This document shows, piece by piece, positions 18,529 through 30,114 of a stretch of DNA of 64,000 nucleotides (position 1 is the stretch's first letter; each line of letters starts with the position of its first letter). The notes under the pieces were generated by a model. The model worked only from the letters and a program-made list of their open reading frames with translations. It did no database searches and was not told the DNA's origin. A program made the translations under genes and the position numbers. The stretch is from Actinopolyspora biskrensis. Lineage in GTDB: Bacteria; Actinomycetota; Actinomycetes; Mycobacteriales; Pseudonocardiaceae. The stretch is from positions 806,001-870,000 of the forward strand of contig NZ_JACBYW010000001.1 in the NCBI RefSeq assembly GCF_013408175.1. The letters run 5' to 3'.

Positions 18529-21500
18529 ATGAGCCCCGACCGGCGAGCGAGTGCCAGCGTCCATCCTCTGTCGGCCGCGCAGGAAAGCATCTGGTACAGC
18601 CATTTGCTCGACGAGCAGAAGAACGTCTGCAACTTTTACGCCTACCTCGACATCCGTGGGCCCATCGAGCCCCGACTGCTGATCGCCGCGATCCGTCAGA
18701 CGGTGTCCGAGGTGGACGCTCTCAGAACCGTGTTCGTAGACGTCGACGGCACCGTGCAGCAGAAGATCCTGCCGGTCGTGGAACCGGCGATCGACGTTGT
18801 CGACCTCCGCTGCCATGCCGACCCACACGACGCGGCGTTCGAATGGATGGAGAAACGACGACGCGCTCCCTTCGACATGTCGGGATCCCCGCCGATGGAC
18901 TACGCCCTCCTGCAGCTGGCGGACGAGTCCTGGTATTTCTACCTCTGCTACCACCACATCGTGGCCGACGGCATCGCGATGACGGCGATCCTGGAACGCA
19001 TTGGTGTCCTCTACTCTGCCTCGGTCTCGGGACGATCGGCGCCGCCCGCACCATTCGGAGGACTCGCCGACCATCTCGACGAGGACCGCGAGTACCAAAG
19101 CTCATCGAGCTCCGCCGATTCGGCGGCGTGGTGGCGGGGGCGGATGTATGGAACTCCTGCGCCGACTCACCTTTCCGGCCGGGCGCTGTCGGTACGCGGG
19201 ACACGACGGCGCACCGTTGCCCTGTCGTCCAAGGTGTTCGATGGGTTCAGGCGGGCGGCCGAGAGTGCCGGAACGAGCTGGTTCCAGCTACTGGCTGGGG
19301 CAATCGCGGCGTATGCAGGATGGGTGCGCGACGAGTCCGAGGTCATGCTTAGCCTGGTAGTAAGCGGGCGTGGTACGCCGACCGCGCGGCGAGTGCCGAC
19401 CACGACCGCGAACGTGCTGCCGTTGCGCCTGGATGCCGCACGCAACGCGACCTGGGCCGAATTGGCGACCGGTATGGCGGCCGAGGTGCGCAGACTGATC
19501 CAGCACCAGCGCTATCGGGGTGAATACGTACGACGCGACCACCTCCGCCGGACACCCGACCCGTACTTCGGTCCGCTCTTGATCAAGAGTCCGTTCCCGG
19601 AGGAGATCTTCTTCGGCGACAGCCCGGCCACGTTCCACCAGATGTGGGTACCTGCCTACGACATGGCGGTCGTTAGCCAGCAGACGGCGGGAGGGCGCCT
19701 TCTTGTCGACCTCCACGGGAACGTCGACTTATACGACGACCGCGACCTAGAGAGTCATCGGGATCGCCTGCTCACACTGCTGAGCCACATCGCAGAATCC
19801 GGCGCTCGCACGACACTTGTCGACGTTGATCTCGTCGGTAGCGCGACGCGCGAGTGCATCGTCGGCTGGTCACGACCCGAGCCGGATATCGGCCCGAGGA
19901 CCGCCACGTTGCCGGAGCTGTTCGCCGAGCAGGTCGCGCGTGACCCCGGCGCGACGGCGCTGGTCCACGAGGGCCGGAGCTGGACGTACGGTGAGCTGAA
20001 CGCCTGGTCGAACCGTCTTGCTTGGCACCTCCGCGAGCACGGAGCCGGTCCCGAGCAACGCGTGGCTCTTCGACTGGGCCGTTCACCCCTGTTGGTCGTC
20101 GCCGTCCTGGGGGTCACCAAGACGGGCGCTGCCTACGTGCCGGTGGATCCGGACTACCCGCAGGACCGGATCGACCTCGTGCTGGCCGATGCGCAGGCGA
20201 TGATGGTCCTCGACGAGGAGGTCGTCGGCGATGTCCAGCTCGACCGGTACCCCGCGGTCGACCTGTCTCCTGGCGTCGACCCCTCGAATGTGGCCTATGT
20301 GATTTACACATCCGGGTCGACCGGCCGCCCCAAGGGCGTCGAGATCACACACCGGAACGTCACGCGGCTGATGGCGTCGACCCGACGGCTCTTCACGTTC
20401 GGCGCCGACGACGCCTGGACGTGGTTTCACTCGGCATCGTTTGACTTCTCGGTGTGGGAGATGTGGGGGGCTTTCACGCATGGCGCACGGCTCGTCGCCG
20501 TGCCGCGGGAGGTGACCCGTGACCCGGAGCGCTTCCTGTCACTTATCCGAGATCAGCGCATCAGCGTCCTTAGCATCACGCCGTCGATGTTCGGGCACAT
20601 GGCAGCGCTCGATGCGGCACACCACAGCGGCATCGGTGCGTCTTTGCGTACCGTTGTGTTCGGCGGAGAGGCGTTCGACCGGTCGGCAATGCGCGCTTGG
20701 TACTCCCGACACGCCGAGGAACCGATGTCCTACGCAAACATGTATGGCATCACGGAGTGTACGGTCCACGTGACGCTGTCTTGGGTCGACCCTGCGGAGC
20801 CATCGGCTGATGGCAACGCGGTGCCCGTGGGCGGGCCGTTGCCCGGCTGGGGCACGTTCGTGCTGGACGGTGAGCTGCGGTTGGTGCCACCGGGCATCGT
20901 CGGTGAGCTCTACGTTGCAGGCGCCGGTGTGGCTCGCGGGTACGCGAACCGTCCGGATCTCACGGCGGAACGCTTTGTGGCCTGTCCGTTCGGACCTGCG
21001 GGAACACGAATGTACCGGACAGGCGACCTGGTGCGGTGGGACGTCGACGGCAGGTTGTCTTTCGTGGGCCGGGCCGACGAGCAGGTAAAGGTACGGGGTT
21101 TCCGGATCGAGCCAGGTGAGATCGAGTCGGTGCTGCACGGATATCCCGGTGTGAGCCGGACGATCGTCCGGCCGCACGAGGACGATTCGGGTGAGCGCCG
21201 CCTCATCGCCTACGTCGTCGCCGGACCCGACGTCGAGGGAAACAGCGTCCGCCACTGGCTTGCCCAGCGCCTTCCCGAGTACATGGTGCCTGCGGCGGTC
21301 GTCGTCCGCGAGGCCTTCGCCCTAACAGCCAACGGCAAGATCGACAGCAGCGAGCTGCCGCCTCCCGAATACCCGACCAACGCCAGCGGTCACCCGCCCC
21401 GCACACCACGAGAAGAGCTGCTCTGCGGGCTGTTCCGCAACGTGCTGGGCGTGACGGTGGTATCCGTCGACGACAGCTTCTTCGACCTCAGGGGCCACTC

Positions 21501-24500
21501 GCTGCTCGTCACGCGGCTGATCAGCAGGATCCGCGCCGACATCGGCGTCGAGCTGTCCATGCAGGCCGTGTTCGATGCGCCAACCGTCGCCGGCCTGGCC
21601 AAGCGAATAGCTCAGTCCGAGGGACAGGTGCGCCCACTGTTGCGCCCCAAGCCGCGCCCGGACGCGCCGCCGGCGTCGTTCGGACAGCGTCGACTGTGGT
21701 TTGCGCATGCATTGGACGACGGGTCCTTCACCTACAACATCCCCGTGTCCTGGCGGCTACACGGGATGCTGGACGTTCCGGCGCTCCGCGGCGCCGTCGA
21801 GGACCTGCTCGGGCGCCACGAATCGCTCCGGACGCTGTTCGTCGAGGTGGGCGGGGAACCCTGCCAGCGGATCCTCGACCTGGCAGACGTCGAGCTTCCC
21901 TGGTCGCAGCGTCAAGTGCGCGATGATGACCTCGAGACCGTGCTGCTGAGCGAGGCCCGTCGTCCGTTCGACCTCACCGTGGACGTGCCCATCCGGGTCT
22001 GCCTCGTCGAGCTCGACCCCGAGACACACGTGATGCTCGTCGTGCTGCACCACATCGCGGGCGATGGGTGGTCGATGGACCCGCTGGCCCGCGATCTGGG
22101 AGCCGCCTATCGCGCCCGCAGCACCGGAGCCGAACCGTCCTGGGCGCCGCTACCGGCCCAGTACGCTGACTACGCGATGTGGCAACACGCGTTGCTGGGG
22201 GATCGGGAGAACCCGGAGAGTCTCTACCGGCGGCAGATCGCGTATTGGGTCGACGAGTTGCGGGGGCTGCCCGACGTGGTCGAGCTACCGTTCGACCGCC
22301 CGCGCACGGCGGCGACGTCCAGTGCCGGGGACGTCGTCGCGTTTGAGATCGACGCCGACCTCCACGCCGCGCTCCTGCGGGTCGCCGGCGACCAGTCGGC
22401 GACGCTGGCCATGGCGCTACACGCGGGACTCGCCGTCCTGCTGACCCGGCTCGGCGCGGGGACCGACATCGCCGTCGGCTCACCCGTCGCCGGCCGCATG
22501 GATCACGCTCTCGAGGACATGATCGGGTTTTTCGTCAACGTCTTGGTGTTGCGTGCCGACACTTCGGGCGATCCGACCTTCGTCGAAATACTGCGGCGTG
22601 TGCGTCGCAAGAGCCTCGGCGCGTACGAGCACCAGGACATTCCCTTTGACCACCTGGTTGAAGTCCTCAACCCTTCCCGCTCGGCCGCACGGCACCCGCT
22701 CGTCCAGGTCACGCTCGCGCTCCAGAGCGAGGTCACCCCCCTCCAGCTGGACGGGCTGTCATCGCGACCGGAACGCGTCGACCCTGGGGTCTCCCACTTC
22801 GACTTGGCCCTGAACCTCACCGAGAAGACAACGTCGGCCGGATCACCCGCGGGCATCGAGGCCGCGGCCGTCTACTCCACGGACCTATTCGACCGCACCA
22901 CGATCGTCGAGTTCGTTGAGCGCTGGACACGGGTGCTCAAGGAGCTCGTAGCCGATCCCGGAACTCGCATCGACCGGGTCGATGTTCTGCTGCCGGGCGA
23001 AGCAGAGCGGGTACTCGACTGGTCGGGGCCGGGGCGAGCCAGGAGTGCTGTCACCCTCGTCGAAACATTCCGCGAGACCGTGGCGGAACATGGCTTGGCG
23101 ACGGCCCTCGCCTTCGAAGGACGTCGATGGACCTTCCGCGAGCTCGACGCGTGGTCTGACCGAATTGCGCACCACTTGGCCCGGCGCGGCGTCGGTCCGG
23201 AACGGCGTGTCGCCGTCGTGCTGGAGCGCTCGCCGCTGCTCGTCGCGACGATCCTCGGCATCGTGAAGCTCGGTGCCGCCTACGTGCCGATCGATCCGGG
23301 CTATCCTGCCGAACGCCGCAAGTTCATGATCGACGACACCGCTGCGGTCGTTACCCTGGACGCCGAATGGGTTCAGCATCGCCTGGACGACCTCCCGCTC
23401 GACGAATCGCAACCGTTCCCGACACCCGATGCCCGCCATGCCGCGTGCGTTCTCTACACATCGGGCTCAACAGGAAAGCCCAAGGGCGTGGAAGTCACGC
23501 AGGAGAACGTCCTTGACCTCGCGAGCGACTCCTGCTGGGGCTCGGAACACCGCCGAATCCTTGCGCACGCGCCGCAGACATTCGATCCGATGACCTACGA
23601 GGTCTGGGTGCCGTTGCTCAGTGGCGGTACGGTCGTCGTGAGCCCACCTGGCCGCCCCGACATCGCGGCGCTCGCCCGGAGCATCGTGCACGGCGAGGTC
23701 ACCGGCCTCTGCCTCACGGCCGGGCTGTTCGCCGCCATCGCGGAGAACCACCCCGGCTGCCTCGCGTCCGTCGAGTCCGTGTGGACCGGTGGCGACGTCG
23801 TGACGGCCGAACCGTTCCGGCAGATCCTGCACGGCAGTCCGGGCACCGCAGTCGTGAACAGCTACGGGCCTACGGAGACCACGACGTTCTCGACCTACCA
23901 GGCCTTGAAGCCAGCCGACGTCGAGGCCGATCCGGTGACGATGGGCCGACCGATGGACGGTACGCGGACATTCGTGCTGGACGAGTGTTTGCGGTTGGTG
24001 CCGCGGGGTGTGGTGGGCGAATTGTATGTAGCTGGTAGTGGTGTTGCGCGTGGGTATGTGGGGCGTGCGGGGCTGACTGCTGAACGTTTCGTGGCGTGTC
24101 CGTTCGGGCCGCGTGGGGCTCGGATGTACCGGACGGGTGATCTGGTTCGGTGGGGTGCTGGTGGATCTCTGTATTTCGTGGGGCGTGTTGATGATCAGGT
24201 GAAGGTGCGGGGCTTCCGTGTTGAGCCAGGTGAGATCGAGTCGGTGCTACGTGAGCATCCCGATGTGGGGCAGGCCGTGGTCGTCGCCCGGGACGATCAC
24301 AGCGGTGATCGACGGGTGGTGGGTTATGTGACGCCGGTCCGAGATGGTCTCGACGGTGCAGAGCTCCGGCGCTGGGTGGCGGGGCGAGTTCCCGATCACA
24401 TGGTACCGGCGGCCGTCGTGGTGGTCGGCGAGCTGCCGTTGACGGCGAACGGCAAGGTCGACCGCCGCGCTCTACCAGCCCCGGACTATCGTTCAGCCCC

Positions 24501-27500
24501 GGGTGGTCGTGAGCCACGGAACCCCCGCGAAGAGCTGCTGTGTGGGTTGTTCTCCGAGATCCTGGGTGTTTCGCCGATATCGATCGACGACGACTTCTTC
24601 GATCGTGGCGGACATTCGCTGCTGGTGATCCGACTGATCAGCCGGATGCGGTCAGTGCTGGGAGCAGAGATCCCGGTGCAGACCGTGTTCGACGTACCCA
24701 CCGTCGCCGAGCTCGCGGAGCGTTCGAGTCGTTCCGGAGCCCGAGTCCGACGACCGTTCGCGGCTCAGCCGCGCCCCGAGGCCGTGCCCCTATCGTTCGG
24801 TCAGCGCCGGCTGTGGTTCGTGAACCGGATGGAGAGCGGATCCCCGCTCTACAACACCCCATTGGCCTGGCGGGTGTCGGGCACGCTCGACGTCGCGGCC
24901 CTGAGACAGGCGTTCACCGACGTCCTGGCACGTCACGAATCACTGCGAACGATTGTCGACGAGGTGGACGGCGAGCCTTACCAGCACATCGTCGATGTCA
25001 CCCGTGCGCGGGTACCGTGGACGCAGCAGAGGGTGGCGGACGACGAGGTCGCCGACGCGCTGCTGGGCGCCACCCGGCACGCATTCGACCTGACCACCGA
25101 GCTCCCGATCCGCGTGTCGCTGTTCCGCGTGCGCGACGACGAGTTTGTCCTGCTGGTGCTGCTGCACCACATCGCCGGTGATGGCTGGTCAGTGGGACCG
25201 TTGACCCGTGACCTCACTGTGGCGTACGCGGCTCGCCAGGCTGGCACGGTGCCCTCCTGGAAGCCGCTACCGGCTCAGTACGCCGACTACGCCGTGTGGC
25301 AACGTGAGCTGCTGTCCGATCGGAGCGACACCGACAGCCTGTACTACAGGCAGGTCGCCTACTGGCTCGCGGAGCTGCAGGACGCGCCGGAGAGCGTGTC
25401 ATTGCCCTCCGACAGACCCCGTCCGGCCGTCTCCTCCTACTTCGGCGACGTCCTGCGGATCGAGATCGAGCCGGAACTGCATGCAGGATTGTCGCGCATT
25501 GCGCGAGAGAACGGCGCGACCACATCGATGGTGCTGCACGCGGCATTGGCAGTGCTAATGACGAGGCTGGGCGCGGGGAACGACATCACGATCGGTTCGC
25601 CCATCGCCGGACGGGTCGACGAAGCACTTGAGGACGTGATCGGGTTCTTCGTCAACTTCTGGGTGCTCCGCACGGACACCTCGGGCGATCCGGCCTTCGT
25701 CGAAATACTGCGGCGTGTGCGTCGCAAGAGCCTCGGCGCGTACGACCACCAGGATGTCCCCTTCGACCATCTCGTGGAGCTGTTGAACCCCCCTCGCTCA
25801 ATGGCTCGCCATCCGGTGTTCCAGGTCGCGCTCGCATTGCAGAACGACGTCACCGACACGCTCCAGCTCTCGGGCCTTGACGTGCGGACAGAGCCCGTGT
25901 CGATCGACACTTCACCGCTCGACCTCACCCTCAGCCTGACCGAGAACCACACCGCGGCAGGTAATCCCGCGGGCATCACTGGTTCTGCCGTGTACTCCAC
26001 CGATCTGTTTGACGCGACGACCGTCGAAACCATGGTGGCACGCTGGAAGCAGGTCCTGGCGCAGGTCGTCGCAGAGCCCGCTAGACCTGTCGGACTGCTG
26101 GATGTCTTCGTGCCCGGCGAGGATGCCGAGTTGCTCAGGTGGTCGGAATCGGCATTCGGCCCAGCCAGCTCGACCACGTCGATCGCCGCTCTTTTCGCTG
26201 ATGCTGTTACGCGAAACCCGGGAGCCACGGCAATGACCTTCCGGGGCTGCGAATGGAGTTACGGTGAGCTGAACGCTTGGTCGAACAGAATCGCGCACCG
26301 GCTCATCGAAGACGGAGCGCGAGCTGAGCAGCGTGTCGCTCTGATCCTGGAGCGGTCCCCCCTGCTGGTGGCAGCCGTTCTCGGGGTCTCCAAGACCGGC
26401 GCCGCCTACGTGCCGGTCGACCCCGACTATCCCGACGAGCGCACTGCGTTCATTCTCGGTGACAGCAAACCAGTCATCACGATTGACGATACTTGGGCAC
26501 TCGATCTCGAGCGATACCCGACGAGCGATCCGGTCTCGGACCCCAGCGGTGCTTACAATGTCGCCTACGTGATTTACACGTCCGGATCGACTGGAACACC
26601 GAAGGGCACCGAGGTCACGAACCACGGGATCGGTTCCCTCTCTGCGGCGCAGGTTCGTGCGGCAGGCCTCGGTGCGCAGAGCCGGGTGCTCCAGGCGTCG
26701 TCACCGGGCTTTGATTCGATGGTCGCCGAGCTGGCGATGACGTTCCGTGCTGGCGCGACCCTGGTCATCCCGACCGCGGAAGAACTGGCCGGCGACGGTT
26801 TGGCGTCAATTCTGTCACTGGAGGCGGTCACCCACGTCACGCTGCCCCCTTCCGTGCTAGCCACGGTCGACGAGAGGGAGAAGTACGAGCAGTTTTCCGA
26901 TCTGGCGACCCTCATCGTGGCCGGCGAAGCCTTGTCGTCCGCGCTAGCCGCGCGATGGGCGGCCGGTCGGCGCCTGTTGAATGCATACGGCCCCACCGAG
27001 GCGACAGTCTGCACGACGATCGACGTGGTGTCACGGAAATCGGACATATCGATCGGGCGGCCGATCGACGGTGCGCAGGCTTTCGTGCTGGACGAGTGTT
27101 TGCGGTTGGTGCCGCGGGGTGTGGTGGGCGAATTGTATGTAGCTGGTAGTGGTGTTGCGCGTGGGTATGTGGGGCGTGCGGGGCTGACTGCTGAACGTTT
27201 CGTGGCGTGTCCGTTCGGGCCGCGTGGGGCTCGGATGTACCGGACGGGTGATCTGGTTCGGTGGGGTGCTGGTGGATCTCTGTATTTCGTGGGGCGTGTT
27301 GATGATCAGGTGAAGGTGCGGGGCTTCCGTGTTGAGCCAGGTGAGATCGAGTCGGTGCTACGTGAGCATCCCGATGTGGGGCAGGCCGTGGTCGTCGCCC
27401 GGGACGATCACAGCGGTGATCGACGGGTGGTGGGTTATGTGACGCCGGTCCGAGATGGTCTCGACGGTGCAGAGCTCCGGCGCTGGGTGGCGGGGCGAGT

Positions 27501-27882
27501 TCCCGATCACATGGTACCGGCGGCCGTCGTGGTGGTCGGCGAGCTGCCGTTGACGGCGAACGGCAAGGTCGACCGCCGCGCTCTACCAGCCCCGGACTAC
27601 GATTCGACGCGGACCGGACGTGGCCCGCGCAATGAGCGGGAACAGGTGTTGTGCGCACTGTTCGCCGAGGTGCTGGGCCTGTCTGCTGTGTCGATCGACG
27701 ACGACTTCTTCGATCGTGGCGGACATTCGCTGCTTGCGACTCGGCTGATCAGTCGGATCCGGTCGGCCCTCAAGGTGGAGGTCCTGATCAGGACGGTGTT
27801 CGAGGCGCCGACCGTCGCTGAACTAGCGGCGCACATAGACAACGCGGCGATGGCTCGGCCCAAGCTACGACGAATGCGATGA
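18529..27882 (+). CDS. Three-module NRPS (C-A-T)x3
   Basis: 3117 residues. All three C domains have intact catalytic motifs: H-H-I-V-A-D-G (His142/143), H-H-I-A-G-D-G (His1174/1175 and His2213/2214). Carrier serines are at about 991 (R-G-H-S-L), 2030 and 3067 (G-G-H-S-L). Eye-aligned A-domain letters: A1 D-F-W-S-V-G-M-V-H-K, the threonine type; A2 D-P-Y-C-W-G-S-T-F-K, a variant related to the valine-type D-A-Y-W-W-G-G-T-F-K, with Pro at the second place as in dihydroxyphenylglycine domains; A3 D-S-A-T-I-A-A-V-C-K, eight of ten as GrsA-Phe but with Trp239 replaced by Ala, implying a larger aromatic side chain. No E, methyltransferase or TE domain, so the chain must pass to the C-A-T-TE enzyme. 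The last third of A2 and of A3 is encoded by an identical 518-bp repeat. Start ATG has a GGAAGG site. Confidence 0.92.
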   Translation: MSPDRRASASVHPLSAAQESIWYSHLLDEQKNVCNFYAYLDIRGPIEPRLLIAAIRQTVSEVDALRTVFVDVDGTVQQKILPVVEPAIDVVDLRCHADPHDAAFEWMEKRRRAPFDMSGSPPMDYALLQLADESWYFYLCYHHIVADGIAMTAILERIGVLYSASVSGRSAPPAPFGGLADHLDEDREYQSSSSSADSAAWWRGRMYGTPAPTHLSGRALSVRGTRRRTVALSSKVFDGFRRAAESAGTSWFQLLAGAIAAYAGWVRDESEVMLSLVVSGRGTPTARRVPTTTANVLPLRLDAARNATWAELATGMAAEVRRLIQHQRYRGEYVRRDHLRRTPDPYFGPLLIKSPFPEEIFFGDSPATFHQMWVPAYDMAVVSQQTAGGRLLVDLHGNVDLYDDRDLESHRDRLLTLLSHIAESGARTTLVDVDLVGSATRECIVGWSRPEPDIGPRTATLPELFAEQVARDPGATALVHEGRSWTYGELNAWSNRLAWHLREHGAGPEQRVALRLGRSPLLVVAVLGVTKTGAAYVPVDPDYPQDRIDLVLADAQAMMVLDEEVVGDVQLDRYPAVDLSPGVDPSNVAYVIYTSGSTGRPKGVEITHRNVTRLMASTRRLFTFGADDAWTWFHSASFDFSVWEMWGAFTHGARLVAVPREVTRDPERFLSLIRDQRISVLSITPSMFGHMAALDAAHHSGIGASLRTVVFGGEAFDRSAMRAWYSRHAEEPMSYANMYGITECTVHVTLSWVDPAEPSADGNAVPVGGPLPGWGTFVLDGELRLVPPGIVGELYVAGAGVARGYANRPDLTAERFVACPFGPAGTRMYRTGDLVRWDVDGRLSFVGRADEQVKVRGFRIEPGEIESVLHGYPGVSRTIVRPHEDDSGERRLIAYVVAGPDVEGNSVRHWLAQRLPEYMVPAAVVVREAFALTANGKIDSSELPPPEYPTNASGHPPRTPREELLCGLFRNVLGVTVVSVDDSFFDLRGHSLLVTRLISRIRADIGVELSMQAVFDAPTVAGLAKRIAQSEGQVRPLLRPKPRPDAPPASFGQRRLWFAHALDDGSFTYNIPVSWRLHGMLDVPALRGAVEDLLGRHESLRTLFVEVGGEPCQRILDLADVELPWSQRQVRDDDLETVLLSEARRPFDLTVDVPIRVCLVELDPETHVMLVVLHHIAGDGWSMDPLARDLGAAYRARSTGAEPSWAPLPAQYADYAMWQHALLGDRENPESLYRRQIAYWVDELRGLPDVVELPFDRPRTAATSSAGDVVAFEIDADLHAALLRVAGDQSATLAMALHAGLAVLLTRLGAGTDIAVGSPVAGRMDHALEDMIGFFVNVLVLRADTSGDPTFVEILRRVRRKSLGAYEHQDIPFDHLVEVLNPSRSAARHPLVQVTLALQSEVTPLQLDGLSSRPERVDPGVSHFDLALNLTEKTTSAGSPAGIEAAAVYSTDLFDRTTIVEFVERWTRVLKELVADPGTRIDRVDVLLPGEAERVLDWSGPGRARSAVTLVETFRETVAEHGLATALAFEGRRWTFRELDAWSDRIAHHLARRGVGPERRVAVVLERSPLLVATILGIVKLGAAYVPIDPGYPAERRKFMIDDTAAVVTLDAEWVQHRLDDLPLDESQPFPTPDARHAACVLYTSGSTGKPKGVEVTQENVLDLASDSCWGSEHRRILAHAPQTFDPMTYEVWVPLLSGGTVVVSPPGRPDIAALARSIVHGEVTGLCLTAGLFAAIAENHPGCLASVESVWTGGDVVTAEPFRQILHGSPGTAVVNSYGPTETTTFSTYQALKPADVEADPVTMGRPMDGTRTFVLDECLRLVPRGVVGELYVAGSGVARGYVGRAGLTAERFVACPFGPRGARMYRTGDLVRWGAGGSLYFVGRVDDQVKVRGFRVEPGEIESVLREHPDVGQAVVVARDDHSGDRRVVGYVTPVRDGLDGAELRRWVAGRVPDHMVPAAVVVVGELPLTANGKVDRRALPAPDYRSAPGGREPRNPREELLCGLFSEILGVSPISIDDDFFDRGGHSLLVIRLISRMRSVLGAEIPVQTVFDVPTVAELAERSSRSGARVRRPFAAQPRPEAVPLSFGQRRLWFVNRMESGSPLYNTPLAWRVSGTLDVAALRQAFTDVLARHESLRTIVDEVDGEPYQHIVDVTRARVPWTQQRVADDEVADALLGATRHAFDLTTELPIRVSLFRVRDDEFVLLVLLHHIAGDGWSVGPLTRDLTVAYAARQAGTVPSWKPLPAQYADYAVWQRELLSDRSDTDSLYYRQVAYWLAELQDAPESVSLPSDRPRPAVSSYFGDVLRIEIEPELHAGLSRIARENGATTSMVLHAALAVLMTRLGAGNDITIGSPIAGRVDEALEDVIGFFVNFWVLRTDTSGDPAFVEILRRVRRKSLGAYDHQDVPFDHLVELLNPPRSMARHPVFQVALALQNDVTDTLQLSGLDVRTEPVSIDTSPLDLTLSLTENHTAAGNPAGITGSAVYSTDLFDATTVETMVARWKQVLAQVVAEPARPVGLLDVFVPGEDAELLRWSESAFGPASSTTSIAALFADAVTRNPGATAMTFRGCEWSYGELNAWSNRIAHRLIEDGARAEQRVALILERSPLLVAAVLGVSKTGAAYVPVDPDYPDERTAFILGDSKPVITIDDTWALDLERYPTSDPVSDPSGAYNVAYVIYTSGSTGTPKGTEVTNHGIGSLSAAQVRAAGLGAQSRVLQASSPGFDSMVAELAMTFRAGATLVIPTAEELAGDGLASILSLEAVTHVTLPPSVLATVDEREKYEQFSDLATLIVAGEALSSALAARWAAGRRLLNAYGPTEATVCTTIDVVSRKSDISIGRPIDGAQAFVLDECLRLVPRGVVGELYVAGSGVARGYVGRAGLTAERFVACPFGPRGARMYRTGDLVRWGAGGSLYFVGRVDDQVKVRGFRVEPGEIESVLREHPDVGQAVVVARDDHSGDRRVVGYVTPVRDGLDGAELRRWVAGRVPDHMVPAAVVVVGELPLTANGKVDRRALPAPDYDSTRTGRGPRNEREQVLCALFAEVLGLSAVSIDDDFFDRGGHSLLATRLISRIRSALKVEVLIRTVFEAPTVAELAAHIDNAAMARPKLRRMR
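23971..24488 (+). repeat. 518-bp perfect direct repeat, copy 1 (A2 C-terminal part)
   Basis: Every base read from 23971 to 24488 is identical to 27082-27599. It encodes from F-V-L-D-E-C-L to L-P-A-P-D-Y, the A8-A10 end of the adenylation domain. Codons ending in G or T are common here, unlike the C/G-ending codons on both sides. Confidence 0.95.
27082..27599 (+). repeat. 518-bp perfect direct repeat, copy 2 (A3 C-terminal part)
   Basis: Second copy, offset 3111 bp (1037 codons, one module), in frame. The flanking A-domain cores that set specificity differ, so recombination has homogenised only the C-terminal subdomain. Shorter identical patches also join the C2/C3 and T2/T3 domains (for example around 22580/25691 and 24578/27690). 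Confidence 0.95.
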
Positions 27883-28006
27883 ATAGAACAGTGGCGGTCG
27901 AACCTCACTGGGCAGGCCGTGACGAGACGATTGACCTTGATGGCGGTCCGTCGCCGTCGGGAGACATGTGCATGCAGGTCGGTACCAATGTCGGGAGTGA
28001 AAATCG

Positions 28007-29179
28007 ATGGTCGTCGCTTATCCATTCAACAAGACCGGCACCTTGGACCTCGACGAGGCGTACTACGAGGCGCAGAAGCAGCCGGGTCTCGTTCGTGTGC
28101 AGATGCCTTACGGCGAACCGGCATGGCTGGTCACGAGGTACGAAGACGCCCGCTTCGTGTTGGGAGACAAGCGGTTTAGTAATGCGGAGACGGCCAACCA
28201 CGATGCGCCGAGGATCCGAGCGGAGATGGAACCGGGCGGAATCAACTCGATGGATCCGCCGGATCACACCCGTCTCCGCACGCTCGCGGCCAAGGCGTTT
28301 ACCAAGCGCCGGGCGGAGGAGCTGCGTCCCCGGGTCCGCGAGATCGCGACGGGGCTGGTCAACGACATGGTTACCGCGGGGCCACCCGTCGACCTGGTTG
28401 ACTGCTTCGCGCTGTCGTTGCCTATCTCGGTGATCTGCGAGCTGATGGGCGTGCCCCTCGAGGACCGCCCGAAGTTTCGGGTGTGGACCGACGGTGCGCT
28501 GTCGACGTCACGCCTGCCGCGCGGGGAACTGATGGCCAATTGGGAGGACCTACGGGGATACATGCGGGACCTGGTCATCGACCACCGGACCGCCCCTAGG
28601 GACGACCTGATCACGGCACTGATCGAGGCCCGCGACGAGCAGGACCGGCTGTCGGAGGACGAGCTGGTCGAATTGTGCGTCACCCTCTTGATAGCCGGTC
28701 ATGAGACCACCTCGAGCCAGATTCCGAACTTCGTCCTCACACTGCTGGACCACCCCGAGGTTATGGCTCAGCTGCGCTCGGACCCCACGCTGATTCCCGG
28801 GGCGGTGGAGGAGCTGCTGCGATTCGTCCCGATGGCCATCGCCGCCATGTTCCCGCGGTACGCGAAGGAGGACGTGCAGGTGGGTACCACCCTCGTACGC
28901 GGGGGCGAGCCGGTGCTCGTGGCCATCGACGCCGCCAATCACGACAGCCTTCGCTTCCCGGACCCCGACACCTTGAAGGTCGACGCGCCACCCAACCAGC
29001 ACCTCGGCTTCGGGCACGGCATGCACCACTGCGCCGGTGCTGCGCTGGCGCGGGTAGAGCTCCAAGAGGCGCTGAGGGCGCTGTTGCTGGGTCTGCCCCG
29101 CCTGCACCTCGCGGATGACGTCGAATGGAAAAAGGAGATGATGATCCGCAGTCCCCAGACAATGCCCGTCGGATGGTAG
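28007..29179 (+). CDS. Cytochrome P450 downstream of the trimodular NRPS
   Basis: 390-residue soluble bacterial P450 with standard motifs: I-helix L-L-I-A-G-H-E-T-T-S, K-helix V-E-E-L-L-R-F, and haem loop G-F-G-H-G-M-H-H-C-A-G with Cys342. It resembles CYP105/107-type tailoring enzymes. It begins 124 bp after the NRPS stop with a GGGAG site, so it is probably co-transcribed. A tailoring oxidation of the peptide, or of a monomer, is inferred. Unlike the P450 at 11.9-13.2 kb it keeps the acidic residue in the I-helix, so the two are not recent duplicates. Confidence 0.88.
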   Translation: MVVAYPFNKTGTLDLDEAYYEAQKQPGLVRVQMPYGEPAWLVTRYEDARFVLGDKRFSNAETANHDAPRIRAEMEPGGINSMDPPDHTRLRTLAAKAFTKRRAEELRPRVREIATGLVNDMVTAGPPVDLVDCFALSLPISVICELMGVPLEDRPKFRVWTDGALSTSRLPRGELMANWEDLRGYMRDLVIDHRTAPRDDLITALIEARDEQDRLSEDELVELCVTLLIAGHETTSSQIPNFVLTLLDHPEVMAQLRSDPTLIPGAVEELLRFVPMAIAAMFPRYAKEDVQVGTTLVRGGEPVLVAIDAANHDSLRFPDPDTLKVDAPPNQHLGFGHGMHHCAGAALARVELQEALRALLLGLPRLHLADDVEWKKEMMIRSPQTMPVGW

Positions 29180-30114
29180 CCGTTCTCGCCGGTGGCGGTC
29201 AGGGTCCGGAGACGGTTGGCCCCTGGACGGGCGGAACCTTGTCGTCCCGGACATTGCCTGCGCAGTGGGCTGACCATCGGGCTACGCCGCGCTGGCGCCA
29301 GCGATGACGAGAGCGTCGACCAATGCTGCTGGAAGCGCGGCTCCCACACCTTGCAGCCATACTGAATCAACAGGGTGCATTGACGGATCCCTCGGGTAGT
29401 GTTGTAAGAATACTGTGGGACGCGCTTATCCGGTGGAGCGTGTCCGGTGTCTCCGTTCTGTGGACCCCACCGAGCCTTCTGTTTACCCGCAGCGGAGTGC
29501 TCAGGATGAATGATCCCGCCCGTTCAGCACGGACCGGCTGTTGCCGCGTTCACTTCTGGATCCAGAGCCGTCTGGAGCCCAGAGCCGTCTGGAGCGCTGC
29601 GCCGCTCTGACCGAGTACATCGCCAGCGTCCACCATCGGCTCACAGCGGCATTCCTGGGCCGCGACGGCTACCGCCATGTCTGACTGGACATGGCGCTGC
29701 GGATGTCCGGGCGGGACGAGTGCAGGCTGAACATCATCAACGTATCACCGCATCGACACATCTCTCGGCGCAACATTGCCGAATCCCTGGCGTCCCCTAC
29801 TCTGGTGCGGTACGTTTCAGGGTGTGCGTGAAACGGATTTGCATGGCGCTGGACGAGCAGCGCTTGACGTCGTGACGACCTTCTTGTCAACGGCGCCGCA
29901 GCAAGTCCCGGAAACATTAAATCGCCTGAAGAAGCATTCGATTGACCCATTGCTCCACGAACGTGCTCCATGCGTGATTTCGTGGTGACCTGTCAGGTTT
30001 CGAGGATGCCGTTGATACCTTTTAATCATTGTCGCAGATCTATTTCCGTCCGCTGGTGCGCACCGCAGCCCGCGGCCGTCTGCAGCTATTGAAGCGCATT
30101 CAGGGAGGTCGGCC
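29180..30114. other. Gene-poor 0.9-kb gap
   Basis: No recognisable gene on either strand. The only structure I see is a tandem 16-bp repeat at 29563-29595. The KamA-like gene downstream probably has its promoter in the right part. Confidence 0.4.
29563..29595. repeat. Tandem 16-bp repeat forming twin hairpins
   Basis: CAGAGCCGTCTGGAGC occurs at 29563-29578 and 29580-29595. Each copy contains the inverted pair CCAGA/TCTGG, so two small hairpins can form in a transcript reading on from the P450 gene. Confidence 0.5.

Noticed and set aside
23870-24517. Long minus-strand frames (23870-24517 and 26912-27658) that share sequence
   Set aside because: They are antisense shadows of the identical 518-bp NRPS repeat, with Pro/Arg-rich content and no family features.
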